Assembly (NCBI RefSeq): GCF_004365355.1
Contig: NZ_SODP01000004.1
Coordinates: forward strand, 248,001 to 312,000
Origin: Kribbella pratensis
Lineage (GTDB): Bacteria; Actinomycetota; Actinomycetes; Propionibacteriales; Kribbellaceae
Reading direction: 5' to 3'
DNA: 64,000 bases
Below the pieces are notes generated by a model. That model saw only the letters and a list, made by a program, of their open reading frames with translations, was not told where the DNA came from and searched no databases. A program made the translations under genes and the position numbers. Below, piece after piece: positions 9,053-18,341 of this stretch. Within the stretch, counting starts at the first letter, position 1. Every line of letters starts with the position of its first letter.

Positions 9053-9840
9053 TGTTCCGCCGTACCGCGCTCGCCGCCCTCGCCACAGTTGCCGCCCTCA
9101 CCATGGCCGGCTGTGGCGACGACAGCCCGGCCGCGTCGTCCGCGCCTTCGAGCAGCTCGAGCAGCACGCCCACAGTGTCCGGCACCATCACCGTGTTCGC
9201 GGCCGCGTCGCTGACCGGCACGTTCACCCAGCTGGGCAAGGACTTCGAGGCCGCGCATCCCGGCACGAAGGTCACCTTCAACTTCGCCGGCAGTTCCGCG
9301 CTCGCCAAGCAGATCAACGAGGGCGCGCCCGCGGACGTCTTCGCCTCCGCGGCGCCGAAGAACATGGGCGACGTGAAGGACAAGGGCACGCCGACCAACT
9401 TCGTTAGCAACACCCTCGAGATCGCCGTACCGAAGGGCAACCCGGGCAAGATCACCGGCCTGAAGGACTTCGCCGACAAGAACAAGAAGATCGCGCTCTG
9501 CGCCGTACAGGTTCCGTGTGGTGCGGCGGCCGACAAGGTGTTCAAGGCGACCGGCATCACCGCGCAGCCCGACAGCCTCGAGCAGGACGTGAAGGCCGCG
9601 TTGACCAAGGTCGGTCTCGGTGAGGTCGACGCCGCGCTCGTCTACAAGACCGACGTACTGTCCGCCAAGGACAAGGTCGAGGGCATCGAGTTCCCTGAAG
9701 CGAGCAAGGCCGTGAACGAATACCCGATCGCCACGCTGACCAAGGCTCCGAACGCTGCCGGCGCCCAGGCGTTCGTCGACTACGTCCTGTCCGACAAGGG
9801 CAAGGCAGTCCTGAGCGCAGCCGGCTTCTCCGCACCGTGA
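9052..9840 (+). CDS. modA: molybdate ABC transporter substrate-binding lipoprotein
   Basis: A 262-residue extracytoplasmic binding protein that captures molybdate/tungstate for ModBC. The signal peptide ends in a lipobox (LTMAGC, Cys21), followed by a Ser-rich linker. The mature domain opens with GTITVFAAASLTGTFTQLGKDF and has FNFAGSSALAKQI, whose serines normally coordinate the oxyanion. It is the second gene of an operon in which every junction overlaps (TGATG at 9050, GTGA at 9837). Confidence 0.94.
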   Translation: MFRRTALAALATVAALTMAGCGDDSPAASSAPSSSSSSTPTVSGTITVFAAASLTGTFTQLGKDFEAAHPGTKVTFNFAGSSALAKQINEGAPADVFASAAPKNMGDVKDKGTPTNFVSNTLEIAVPKGNPGKITGLKDFADKNKKIALCAVQVPCGAAADKVFKATGITAQPDSLEQDVKAALTKVGLGEVDAALVYKTDVLSAKDKVEGIEFPEASKAVNEYPIATLTKAPNAAGAQAFVDYVLSDKGKAVLSAAGFSAP

Positions 9841-10643
9841 GCCGCCGTGGCAGGAGCACGACCGGGCGACTGCCCCTCGTACTCCTGCTGCCTGCTCTGG
9901 TCGGACTGGCGTTCCTGCTCGTCCCTCTGATCAGTCTGCTCGTCAAAGCACCTTGGTCGACGCTGCCGGCGAAGCTGCACAGTGCTGACGTCTGGCAGGC
10001 GCTGAGGCTGTCTCTGGTGTGCGCTACGTCTGCGACTGCGCTATGTCTGGTGCTGGGTGTTCCGCTGGCGTGGTTGCTGGCTCGCGGCGGGCTGCCAGGG
10101 CGTAGCTTGATCCGCGCGCTCGTGACAGTGCCTCTAGTGCTGCCACCGGTGGTTGGCGGCGTCGCACTGTTGCTGGTGCTCGGGCGGCGCGGTCTGGTCG
10201 GTCAGTACCTGGACTCCTGGTTCGGGATCTCTTTGCCGTTCACAACTGCGGGTGTGATCGTGGCAGAGGCGTTCGTGGCGATGCCGTTCCTGGTGATCTC
10301 CGTGGAGGGCGCACTGCGTGCCGCCGACCCGCGGTACGAGGAAGCGGCCGCAACACTCGGCGCAGGCCGTTGGACGACGTTCCGCCGAGTGACGCTGCCG
10401 TCTATCGCGCCCGGGATCGTTGCAGGGACTGTGCTGTGCTGGGCGCGCGCACTGGGCGAGTTCGGCGCCACGATCACCTTTGCCGGCAACTTCCCGGGCC
10501 GTACGACGACTATGCCGCTGGCTGTCTACTTGGCATTGGAGACTGATCCGGATGTGGCCGTCGTACTGAGTCTCGTGCTGCTGTTGGTCTCTGTCGTCGT
10601 ACTGGCGTCTCTGCGCGAGCGCTGGATCAGCGGGCTGCAATGA
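9837..10643 (+). CDS. modB: molybdate ABC transporter permease
   Basis: A 268-residue inner-membrane permease with about five or six membrane helices and the EAA loop (YEEAAATLGAGRWTTFRRVTLPSIAPG, about residues 163-190) that contacts the ATPase. The GTG start overlaps the modA stop by four bases and the stop overlaps the modC start by four. The family assignment rests on sequence features and on its position between modA and modC. Confidence 0.94.
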   Translation: MSRRGRSTTGRLPLVLLLPALVGLAFLLVPLISLLVKAPWSTLPAKLHSADVWQALRLSLVCATSATALCLVLGVPLAWLLARGGLPGRSLIRALVTVPLVLPPVVGGVALLLVLGRRGLVGQYLDSWFGISLPFTTAGVIVAEAFVAMPFLVISVEGALRAADPRYEEAAATLGAGRWTTFRRVTLPSIAPGIVAGTVLCWARALGEFGATITFAGNFPGRTTTMPLAVYLALETDPDVAVVLSLVLLLVSVVVLASLRERWISGLQ

Positions 10644-11701
10644 CTCTGTACGCCGACCTGCATGTGACGCGTGGTTCGTTCACGCTGTCCGTCGACCTGA
10701 CTGTGGAGCCAGGTGAGGTAGTCGCACTCCTCGGCCCCAACGGCGCCGGCAAAACCACTGCGCTCCGTGCGATCGCCGGACTGCTCGCGCTGGACGGCGG
10801 ACGCATCGCACTGGACTCCTCTGTCTGGGATGAGCCGCCGCGCACCTTCCGTACGCCCGACCGGCGACCGATCGGCGTCGTCTTCCAGGACTACCTGCTC
10901 TTCAACCACATGAGCTGCCTGGAGAACGTTGCGTTCGGCCTCAGAGCCCGCGGCGTCGAGAAGCAGACCGCCCGAGCAGAAGCTGCCCGTTGGCTAGAGA
11001 CCGTTGGACTGTCGGAGTACGCCGGTGCGCGGCCTCGCGCTCTATCCGGCGGCCAGGCCCAACGCGTGGCCCTGGCCCGTGCCCTGGCGACCGACCCCGA
11101 GCTGTTACTGCTCGACGAACCACTCGCCGCCCTGGACGCCAGCACCACACTCCACGTACGAGCCGAACTGGGCCAACATCTCCGCCGCTTCGAAGGCCGC
11201 ACACTCCTCGTCACCCACGACCCGCTCGACGCCATGGTCCTAGCTGACCGCCTGGTCATCATCGAGAACGGCCAGGTAGTCCAAGAGGGCAAACCCACCG
11301 AGGTAGCCCACCGCCCCCGCACCAGCTACGTAGCCCAACTAGTGGGCCTGAACCTTTACCGAGGCACAGCAACCGGCACCACCGTCAAGCTGTCGGCCGG
11401 CGGCACCATCACCCTCGCCGAACCAGCCACCGGCCCGGTCCACGTCGCCTTCCCACCCACCGCGGTCAGCCTCTACCCCACCGCCCCCGCCGGCAGCCCC
11501 CGCAACACCTGGCCCGCAGTAGTAACAGGCATAGAACAACACGCCCACACAGTCCGAGTCCGCCTCAACGCCTCCCCCACCGGCCCAGCCGACCTCCTCG
11601 CCGACATCACCCCCGCCGCCGTAGCCGACCTCCACCTGGCCCCCGGCCAACCCCTCCAAGCCACCCTCAAAGCCACCGAGGTCCACACCTACCCGGTGTA
11701 A
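10640..11701 (+). CDS. modC: molybdate ABC transporter ATP-binding protein
   Basis: A 353-residue ATPase energising ModAB. Walker A is GPNGAGKT (32-39), the signature is LSGGQAQRVALARAL, and Walker B is LLLLDEP. The C-terminal 130 residues form a TOBE/Mop regulatory domain (LNLYRGTATG onward), as in other ModC proteins. Codon choice in the last 300 bases shifts strongly to C-ending codons with many Pro, Thr and Ala, but the reading frame is intact. Confidence 0.94.
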   Translation: MTLYADLHVTRGSFTLSVDLTVEPGEVVALLGPNGAGKTTALRAIAGLLALDGGRIALDSSVWDEPPRTFRTPDRRPIGVVFQDYLLFNHMSCLENVAFGLRARGVEKQTARAEAARWLETVGLSEYAGARPRALSGGQAQRVALARALATDPELLLLDEPLAALDASTTLHVRAELGQHLRRFEGRTLLVTHDPLDAMVLADRLVIIENGQVVQEGKPTEVAHRPRTSYVAQLVGLNLYRGTATGTTVKLSAGGTITLAEPATGPVHVAFPPTAVSLYPTAPAGSPRNTWPAVVTGIEQHAHTVRVRLNASPTGPADLLADITPAAVADLHLAPGQPLQATLKATEVHTYPV

Positions 11702-11965
11702 GAACGCCGACCTGCGAACGTGCGAAGGAGCTTCGCACGAGATAGCGCGCATCAGGTTACGGGTTGTGATGGCATCGGGACGGATTGACATGTTGTTACG
11801 GGCGGATTCACGCTCAGGGTGCGCAGTACGGTAACGAAGAGTGTTTAGTTACTCACTCGTAGTGTGTGGATTCTTCACACGAGAGTGATGACATCGTGCA
11901 CTACGCCGAGCCCTAGGACGGCGCCCAAGATGTGCCGGGGCACCACGAAAGGGGGTCGGACAGTC
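11702..11965. promoter_or_regulatory. upstream region of the class III lanthipeptide operon
   Basis: A stem-loop CGTGCGAA/TTCGCACG (11719-11739) directly follows modC and may end that operon, although no U-run follows. TTGACA lies at 11785-11790 without a convincing partner. Small inverted repeats follow: GTAAC/GTTAC near 11831-11852 and GTGTG/CACAC near 11864-11880. The stretch is less GC-rich than its surroundings. The promoter and regulator sites of the lanthipeptide operon are probably here, but I cannot place the start of transcription. Confidence 0.45.
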
Positions 11966-14533
11966 ATGCATGAGAGTTACGAGTTCTATTGCCTTGCGGA
12001 TCGGCGGTTCTACGAGACGCCGGCCAATCGCGGTGCTCAGCATCCGGATTTCGCCATCGCCGGGCGGGCGGTGCCGGACGGGTGGCGGCATGTGCCGGGT
12101 GAGCAGTGGATGCACTACGCGCCCGACAATCTCCGGCTGCCCGCGCAGGGGTGGAAGATCCACGTGTCGGCGCGGTTGCAGGACGTGGAGCAGACGCTCG
12201 AGGCGGTGTGGGAGTACTGCGTCCCGCGCGGCATCGCGTTCAAGTTCCTGCGCAACGAAGCCGTCCTGGTGATGGTCAACTCGAAGGCTGCTCCCCGCGG
12301 GTCGAGCGGCAAGCTGGTGACGATCTACCCGGCCGACGACGCGCAGCTCGAGCTCGTGCTCGGGGAGCTCAACGAGATCCTCGCCGGCGTCGAAGGCCCT
12401 TATATCCTGAGCGATCTGCGCTACGCCGAAGGTCCGCTCTTCGTCCGGTACGGCGCATTCGTCAGCCGGCACTGCCTGTCCCCGTCAGGCGAACGGGTCC
12501 TCGCCATCGAAGATGCCCAGGGCAACCTTGTCCCGGACCACCGCGGCCCGACCTTCGTCACGCCGCCGTGGATCACGCTGCCGGACTTCCTGCAGCCACA
12601 CCTGGACGCGCGCAACTCGGTCACCACGAACGACCTCGCGTACACGATCGACGGCGTCATCCAGTTCTCGAACGGCGGCGGCGTGTACGTCGGCCACCAC
12701 AACGAGACCGGCGACCGCGTCGTGCTCAAGGAAGGTCGTCCGTACGCCGGGCTCGACATGGCCGGCCGGGACGCGGTCGCGCGGATCGCCCACGAGCGCG
12801 ACATCCTCGAGCAACTCGACGGCCTCGACGCCGTACCGAAGACGCACGACTACCTGCAGCTGGGTGAGCATCACTTCCTCGTGCAGGAGCACATCGACTC
12901 GGTGTCGCTGCAACGCGAGCTCGTCCGGCGGTATCCGCTGACCCACCCGGATGCGACCGAGGCCGACAAGGCGGAGTACGCCGAATGGGCGGCCGCGATG
13001 ATCGCCAAGGTCGGCGAGGCCGTGGGACAGCTTCACGAGCGCGGTGTCGTGTTCTGCGACCTGCATCCGGACAACCTGCTGCTCGACGCGAACGGCAAGC
13101 TGACGCTGATCGACTTCGAGGTCGCGACCAAGGCCGAGGACCAGGCCCGTTCCACGCTCGCCCACCCCGGGTACGCCGCTCCGCAGGACCGCCAAGGCGT
13201 CGACGTCGACCGGTACGCGCTCGCCTGCATCGCGCTCGGCATTTATGCGCCCCAGGCAACCATCTTGCTGAACCTCCATCCGGGCAAGGCGTTCCAGCTC
13301 GCCGACATGATCGCCGATACCTTCCCGGTGCCGCGGGCCACGCTCGACGAGGCGGTCAAGACCATCGTCGGCCCGGGCAAGACGCACGACCCGGCGATGG
13401 TCGACCTGGCGCTGCCCGGCGAGGCCGAGTGGACCGACGTACGCGACGCGCTCACCAAAGCCATCGTCGCCAGCGCGACGCCGGAACGCACCGACCGGCT
13501 GTTCCCCGGCGACATCGCACAGTTCCGCGACGGCGGCGGCATCGACCTCGCGACCGGTGCAGCCGGCGTGCTCTACGCGCTGAGCAAGACCGGCGCCCGG
13601 TTCCCGCAGTATGACGAATGGCTGCGCAAGCGAGCCGTCGACACCGAGACCGGCCCGGGCCTGTACGACGGCCTCCACGGTGTCGCGCATGTGCTCGAGG
13701 ACCTCGGCTACCGGCAGGACGCGCTCGACCTGGTCGACCGTACGCTCGCCGACGACTGGAGCTCCCGCGAGCTCGGACTGCACTCCGGCCTCGCCGGCAT
13801 CGGTCTGAACCTCCTGTACTTCGACACCGAGCCGACGCTCCGCGCCAAGGCCGTCCGCGTCCTCGATCTGGTCGCCGATCGGCTGCAGGTCGAAGTACCG
13901 GAGATCAGCGGCGGCCAGCACGCGCGCGCCGGGCTGATGTACGGATCGTCCGGACCGGCGCTGCTGTTCCTCAATGCGTTCGAGCAGCTCGGCGACACCG
14001 GTCTGCTCGACCTCGCCGAGATCGCGATCCGGCAGGACCTCAAGAGGACCGTGCTCACCGACGACGGGATGCGCCAGGTCAATCAGGGCTGGCGGACCCT
14101 GCCGTACCTCGAAGAAGGCTCGGCCGGCGTCGCACTGGTCCTCGAGCGGTACCTGCGCCATCGGCCGTCCGAAGAGCTCGCTCTCGCTCTCAAGGAGCTG
14201 AAGCGGGTCACGCACTGCGACTACTACGTCCAGCCCGGCCTGTTCATGGGTCGCGCCGGCTTGCTCCTCACCGCCGCTGCACTCGGCGAGGACCAGGCGA
14301 CGGTCGACGACCTCGTGCACGGTCTCGGCTGGCACGCGATGCCGTTCGAGGGCGGCCTTGCGTACCCGGGCAACCAGCTGCTCCGTCTCTCGATGGACCT
14401 GGCGACCGGATCGGCCGGCGTCCTGCTGGCCCTGGGTGCGGCACTGCACGATGCGCCGGTCGCCCTCCCGTTCCTCGGACCTCCCCAGTGGTCCGAGTCC
14501 ATGTCCCGACGATCTGCACCGAAGGAGGTGTAA
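11966..14533 (+). CDS. class III lanthipeptide synthetase (LanKC)
   Basis: An 855-residue three-domain enzyme that phosphorylates Ser/Thr of the precursor, eliminates phosphate to Dha/Dhb and cyclises with Cys. The N-terminal phospho-Ser/Thr lyase region (1-200) is followed by a Ser/Thr kinase-like domain (about 215-500; Lys255 in VVLKEGR, catalytic Asp365 in FCDLHPDN, metal-binding Asp383 in LIDFEVA). A LanC-like cyclase region follows (about 520-850) and lacks the Cys/Cys/His zinc ligands, which is typical of class III. The ATG at 11966 has GAAAGGGGG upstream and starts with HESYEFYCLADRRFYETP, the usual N-terminus of RamC-type enzymes. The precursor gene starts 4 bases after its stop. Confidence 0.95.
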   Translation: MHESYEFYCLADRRFYETPANRGAQHPDFAIAGRAVPDGWRHVPGEQWMHYAPDNLRLPAQGWKIHVSARLQDVEQTLEAVWEYCVPRGIAFKFLRNEAVLVMVNSKAAPRGSSGKLVTIYPADDAQLELVLGELNEILAGVEGPYILSDLRYAEGPLFVRYGAFVSRHCLSPSGERVLAIEDAQGNLVPDHRGPTFVTPPWITLPDFLQPHLDARNSVTTNDLAYTIDGVIQFSNGGGVYVGHHNETGDRVVLKEGRPYAGLDMAGRDAVARIAHERDILEQLDGLDAVPKTHDYLQLGEHHFLVQEHIDSVSLQRELVRRYPLTHPDATEADKAEYAEWAAAMIAKVGEAVGQLHERGVVFCDLHPDNLLLDANGKLTLIDFEVATKAEDQARSTLAHPGYAAPQDRQGVDVDRYALACIALGIYAPQATILLNLHPGKAFQLADMIADTFPVPRATLDEAVKTIVGPGKTHDPAMVDLALPGEAEWTDVRDALTKAIVASATPERTDRLFPGDIAQFRDGGGIDLATGAAGVLYALSKTGARFPQYDEWLRKRAVDTETGPGLYDGLHGVAHVLEDLGYRQDALDLVDRTLADDWSSRELGLHSGLAGIGLNLLYFDTEPTLRAKAVRVLDLVADRLQVEVPEISGGQHARAGLMYGSSGPALLFLNAFEQLGDTGLLDLAEIAIRQDLKRTVLTDDGMRQVNQGWRTLPYLEEGSAGVALVLERYLRHRPSEELALALKELKRVTHCDYYVQPGLFMGRAGLLLTAAALGEDQATVDDLVHGLGWHAMPFEGGLAYPGNQLLRLSMDLATGSAGVLLALGAALHDAPVALPFLGPPQWSESMSRRSAPKEV

Positions 14534-14537
14534 ACAC

Positions 14538-14675
14538 ATGGCACTTCTCGACCTTCAGGGTCTGGAGACCCCGGGTTACGGCCACGGCGGCCACCACCAC
14601 GGCGGCTCCACGCTGACCGTGCTGGGCTGCGCTTCGCAGACCCCGAGCAACCTGAGCCTGCTGCTCTGCCACTGA
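14538..14675 (+). CDS. class III lanthipeptide precursor (SapB/flavipeptin-like)
   Basis: A 45-residue precursor. The leader MALLDLQGLETP contains the LxLQ-type helix (LLDLQ) recognised by LanKC enzymes and resembles the RamS leader (NLFDLQSMETP). A Gly/His-rich spacer (residues 13-23) follows, then two consecutive S/T-x2-S/T-x3-C motifs: S24-T27-C31 and S37-S40-C44. This is the pattern that gives labionin or lanthionine rings, as in SapB. The ribosome site GGAGGTG at 14524-14530 overlaps the LanKC stop and is the strongest in the locus, fitting high expression of the substrate. Confidence 0.93.
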   Translation: MALLDLQGLETPGYGHGGHHHGGSTLTVLGCASQTPSNLSLLLCH

Positions 14676-14700
14676 TACGGCACCTGTAATGCCAGGTAGA

Positions 14701-14732
14701 GGCCCTGGGTGGGCGGCAATCCACCCGGGGCC
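14701..14732 (+). terminator. stem-loop after the lanthipeptide precursor gene
   Basis: GGCCCTGGGTGG (14701-14712) pairs with CCACCCGGGGCC (14721-14732) with one T-G wobble around an 8-base loop. There is no U-run, so it is more likely an attenuator or mRNA stabiliser that keeps precursor transcript above that of the downstream peptidase and ABC genes. Confidence 0.65.
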
Positions 14733-14853
14733 GACCTGCATTCGGGTGCCGATCGGGCCCGCCGGTGACCGACTCGCCTCGGTCGCCGGGCGGCTTCTTG
14801 TAGCTCAACGAACTGGTGCTCGTTGTGTTGGTGGGGGACGGAAGGAGAGCGAG

Positions 14854-16692
14854 GTGATCGATTCCGTGCAGTCCTATCCATGCGCCGAGCGCTTGTCGCT
14901 CGTGGAGCAGGTGCACGGTCGTAGCGTCGCGGACCCGTACCGCTGGCTCGAGGACTCCTCGACCGCGGAGACCAAGGACTGGTCAAGGGCTCAGGACGAC
15001 CTGTGGCTGACGTACGCCGGCACGCTGAGCAGCCGGTTCCGCTGGAAGAACCGGGTGCGACAGCTGTCCGCGGTCAGCAGCGTGTCCACACCTGTCTGGC
15101 GTGGCGGCCGCTGCTTCACGCTGCGGCGCGAGCCGGGCCGGCAGCCCGTACTCTTCGTCGACGAGACTCCGCTGATCGATCCGAAGCGGCTCGACCCGAC
15201 GGGACTGACCACGCTCGACGCCTGGCAGCCGTCACCGGACGGCACCAAGCTCGCGTACCAGCTCTCCCGCGGCGGCGACGAGCGTTCCACTCTGACCGTC
15301 GTCGATGTCACGACGGGCGAGCTCATCGACGGCCCGCTCGTCGGCTGCCGCTACTCCCCCGTCGCCTGGCTCCCCGACGGCAGCGCGTTCTACTACGTGC
15401 GCTTCCGTCAGGTACGACGCCATCGCTTGGGCGACCCCGATGACACCACGATCCTCGACCGCGAAGCGTCCTACGGGCTGGAGCTGAGCGCGGACGGCCG
15501 CTGGCTGACGATCTGTACGACGAACGACCTGTGGTTCGCGGACCTGTCGAAAGATGAGCCGCCCGCACACCTCCCGCAGGAATCCACCACCATCATGTCG
15601 GTCGGCCCTGACAACCGGCTGTACGTCGTGACGGCCGACGGGATCCGCATCGGCGACCCGACCGAGCCGACTGTCTGGCGTGACTACATCCAGCTGGATG
15701 CACCGCTGACCGGCCTCGCGATCCTCGACGAAGTCGTCCTCACAAGCACAACCAGCACGATCACCATCCACGATCGCGAGACGGGCCGCTACCAAACAGA
15801 CATCGACCTCCCCGGCTTCGGATCGGTCGGATCCCTGAGCGCCCACCGGAATCAGGCCTGGTTCACCTACACGGACAGCGTGACGCCGCCCACGGTCTAC
15901 TGCTACGACGCGAGCACCGGCCAAATAACAGGGCCGACTAGCGGCCGGGCAGCAGAAACGCAGCGACTGAACTACACGTCCCCCGATGGCACCGAGCTCG
16001 AACTGAACGTGATCGGCAAGCCAGGCGGACCGACGATCCTCTACGGGTACGGCGGCTTCGGGCAATCGCTCACGCCGACGTACTCCGCCTTCGCGCTCGC
16101 CTGGGTCGAAGCCGGCGGCGCCTTCGTGACCGCGACCGTTCGGGGCGACGCAGCACACCGCAACGCGACGAAGCAGCAGACGATCGACGACTTCATCGCC
16201 GGCGCCGAGCACCTGATCACCGAAGGCTGGACCACCGCCGACGAGCTCGCGATCTGCGGTGAGTCCAACGGCGGTCTACTGGTCGCGGCCGCCCTCACCC
16301 AACGGTCCGAGCTCTTCGCCGCGGCCGTCTCCTCAGCCCCACTCACCGACATGCTCCGCTACGAACTCTCAGGTCTCGGCGAACGCTGGACCGCGGAGTA
16401 CGGCTCGGCCAAGAACCCCGACGACTTCGAGACGCTCGCGAGCTACTCGCCGTACCACAACGTCAAGAGCGGCGTGAAGTATCCGGCGGTCCTGCTGACG
16501 GCCTTCGGGAACGACACCCGCGTGGATCCCTTGCACGCAAGGAAGATGTGCGCGGTGCTCCAGCACGCGACCGCGAGCCAACGGCCGGTGCTGCTCAGAT
16601 TCGAGCCGGATGCAGGTCATACGACCGGCGGGATCAACCTGGCCGCAGACATGCTGGCCTTCCTCGCCACCGAGACAGGCCTGGACCGATGA
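14854..16692 (+). CDS. prolyl oligopeptidase, putative leader peptidase (FlaP-like)
   Basis: A 612-residue S9A serine peptidase. It has the N-terminal POP motif DPYRWLED, a propeller region (about 70-385) and a C-terminal alpha/beta hydrolase domain. The triad is Ser471 (GESNGG), Asp554 (FGNDTRVDP) and His589 (DAGHTTGG). It is somewhat shorter than typical POPs (about 700). Its place between the precursor and the exporter genes, and the Pro at position 12 of the precursor, suggest it removes the leader, as FlaP does for flavipeptin in Kribbella flavida. The GTG at 14854 follows GAAGGAG. Its stop overlaps the next start (ATGA). It has no signal peptide, so it acts in the cytoplasm. Confidence 0.92.
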   Translation: MIDSVQSYPCAERLSLVEQVHGRSVADPYRWLEDSSTAETKDWSRAQDDLWLTYAGTLSSRFRWKNRVRQLSAVSSVSTPVWRGGRCFTLRREPGRQPVLFVDETPLIDPKRLDPTGLTTLDAWQPSPDGTKLAYQLSRGGDERSTLTVVDVTTGELIDGPLVGCRYSPVAWLPDGSAFYYVRFRQVRRHRLGDPDDTTILDREASYGLELSADGRWLTICTTNDLWFADLSKDEPPAHLPQESTTIMSVGPDNRLYVVTADGIRIGDPTEPTVWRDYIQLDAPLTGLAILDEVVLTSTTSTITIHDRETGRYQTDIDLPGFGSVGSLSAHRNQAWFTYTDSVTPPTVYCYDASTGQITGPTSGRAAETQRLNYTSPDGTELELNVIGKPGGPTILYGYGGFGQSLTPTYSAFALAWVEAGGAFVTATVRGDAAHRNATKQQTIDDFIAGAEHLITEGWTTADELAICGESNGGLLVAAALTQRSELFAAAVSSAPLTDMLRYELSGLGERWTAEYGSAKNPDDFETLASYSPYHNVKSGVKYPAVLLTAFGNDTRVDPLHARKMCAVLQHATASQRPVLLRFEPDAGHTTGGINLAADMLAFLATETGLDR

Positions 16693-18341
16693 TCACCTTC
16701 AAAGAGGTGGCGAAACGTGGTCGCGGCTGGCTCCCGCTGATCGGTCTCAACGCGCTCATCGGTAGCGGCGTGACGCTCGCGCTGCCGACCATCCTCGGTC
16801 GTTCCGTTGACGCGATCGTGGCCGGCAGCGGGTACACCCGCTGGCTGATCGCCGCCGCCGCGCTGATCGGCCTGGGCATCGCGGCGAGCATCGTCGACGC
16901 GTTCGCCGGCGCGGCCTGTGTCGCTGAGACCACGGCCTGGCTACGTCATCGCTTGGTCCGGCACGTGGTCCGCGGCGGCCCCGCCGGGACGCGCGACTTC
17001 GAGACCGGTGACCTGGTCACCCGAGTCTCGGCCAACGCCACGGACGCCGCTCAGGCCGGACCGGCCGCGGTGACAGCCATCGCCGCGATCGCGCCGCCGC
17101 TCGGCAGTCTCGTCCTCCTGGCGGTCATCGACCCGTGGCTTGCCGCCGCGTTCTTCGGCGGCGTACTGCTGGTGATCGTCGTCCTGTGGACGTTCGCCAA
17201 GCGGACCGCCGACGTCAGCCTCAACTATCAGGAGACCCAGGGCCGGATCGCCGCCCTGCTGTCCGAGTCACTCACCGGCATCCGCACGATCACAGCCGCT
17301 GGTACGACGGAACGCGAAGAGCGCCGCATCCTCGGCCTCCTGCCCGAACTCCACCGCAACGGCGTCGTCACCTGGCGGATCCTCGCCCGCTCCGGCGCCC
17401 AGGCCGCGGTCGTCGGCCCGCTCGTGCTCGTCGCCGTACTCGCGGTCGGCGGTGTGCAGCTCGTCGCCGGCCACATCACCGCGGGCGAGCTGTTCGCCGC
17501 CTCGCAGTACGCCGTGCTCGGCGCCGGCCTCGGCAACCTGACCGGTGTCCTCGGCGAACTCGCTCGCGCGAGGGCCGGCGTACGCAGGTCCGCCGAGGTG
17601 ATCGCGATCGACCCGATCCCCCACGGCACGCTGCCGGTCCCGGCCGGACCGGGGCTGCTCAGCTTCGACGGTGTCAGCGTGATCGCCGACGGGAATGTCC
17701 TGCTGGACAACGTGAATCTCGACCTTCCGGGCGGGGTCACCGTCGCTGTCGTCGGCCCGAGCGGTGCCGGCAAGTCCGTCCTCGCAGCGGTCGCGGCTCG
17801 GCTGCGGGATCCGTCGACGGGGCAGGTGTCGCTGGACGGCGTACCGCTGCAGGCCATCAGCCGCCGTGCGCTGCGGAGCGCGGTCGGCTGCGCGTTCGAG
17901 CGTCCGCAGTTGGTCGGACGGACGGTGGGCGAGGCGATCGATCCGCACGCGGTCAGCCCGATCCGGGCGCTGGCCGCCGCGCGTGCCACCCATGCCCACG
18001 ACTTCGTCAGCCGACTGCCCAACGGCTACCTCACTTCGTTGCGCAAGGCACCGATGTCGGGCGGCGAACGTCAGCGGCTCGGCCTCGCCCGCGCCTGGTC
18101 GGCCAGCCGCCTCCTGGTACTCGACGACGCCACGTCGAGCCTCGACACGGCCACCGAGCGCCAGATCACCCGCACGCTGACCGAGGACCGGCACCAGCGC
18201 ACCCGCCTCATCGTCACGCATCGCCCCGCGACCGCGGCCCGCGCCGACCTGGTCATCTGGCTCGACCACGGCCAGATCCGCGCCATCGCCCCCCACGCCG
18301 ACCTCTGGCACAACACGTCGTACCGAGAAATTTTCGGATGA
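16689..18341 (+). CDS. ABC exporter half-transporter 1 (RamA-like)
   Basis: A 550-residue fused permease-ATPase. About six membrane helices (residues 15-310) are followed by a nucleotide-binding domain with Walker A GPSGAGKS (Lys362), signature MSGGERQRLGLARAW and Walker B LLVLDDATSSLD. Walker B ends in Asp-Asp rather than Asp-Glu, so the usual catalytic Glu is absent and this site may be degenerate. Overlaps of four bases with both neighbours show one operon. With the next gene it should form a heterodimer exporting the lanthipeptide, equivalent to RamA/RamB of the SapB locus. Confidence 0.9.
   Translation: MITFKEVAKRGRGWLPLIGLNALIGSGVTLALPTILGRSVDAIVAGSGYTRWLIAAAALIGLGIAASIVDAFAGAACVAETTAWLRHRLVRHVVRGGPAGTRDFETGDLVTRVSANATDAAQAGPAAVTAIAAIAPPLGSLVLLAVIDPWLAAAFFGGVLLVIVVLWTFAKRTADVSLNYQETQGRIAALLSESLTGIRTITAAGTTEREERRILGLLPELHRNGVVTWRILARSGAQAAVVGPLVLVAVLAVGGVQLVAGHITAGELFAASQYAVLGAGLGNLTGVLGELARARAGVRRSAEVIAIDPIPHGTLPVPAGPGLLSFDGVSVIADGNVLLDNVNLDLPGGVTVAVVGPSGAGKSVLAAVAARLRDPSTGQVSLDGVPLQAISRRALRSAVGCAFERPQLVGRTVGEAIDPHAVSPIRALAAARATHAHDFVSRLPNGYLTSLRKAPMSGGERQRLGLARAWSASRLLVLDDATSSLDTATERQITRTLTEDRHQRTRLIVTHRPATAARADLVIWLDHGQIRAIAPHADLWHNTSYREIFG

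Noticed and set aside
12485..14539. 684-codon minus-strand open frame opposite LanKC
   Set aside because: The composition is that of a shadow frame in GC-rich DNA, with no domain. The LanKC frame has clear kinase motifs.
17135..18337. Plus-strand frame extending the second ABC gene upstream
   Set aside because: The translation is Arg/Pro/Gly-rich shadow of the first ABC gene. The real start at 18338 is in ATGA overlap and begins a normal membrane domain.
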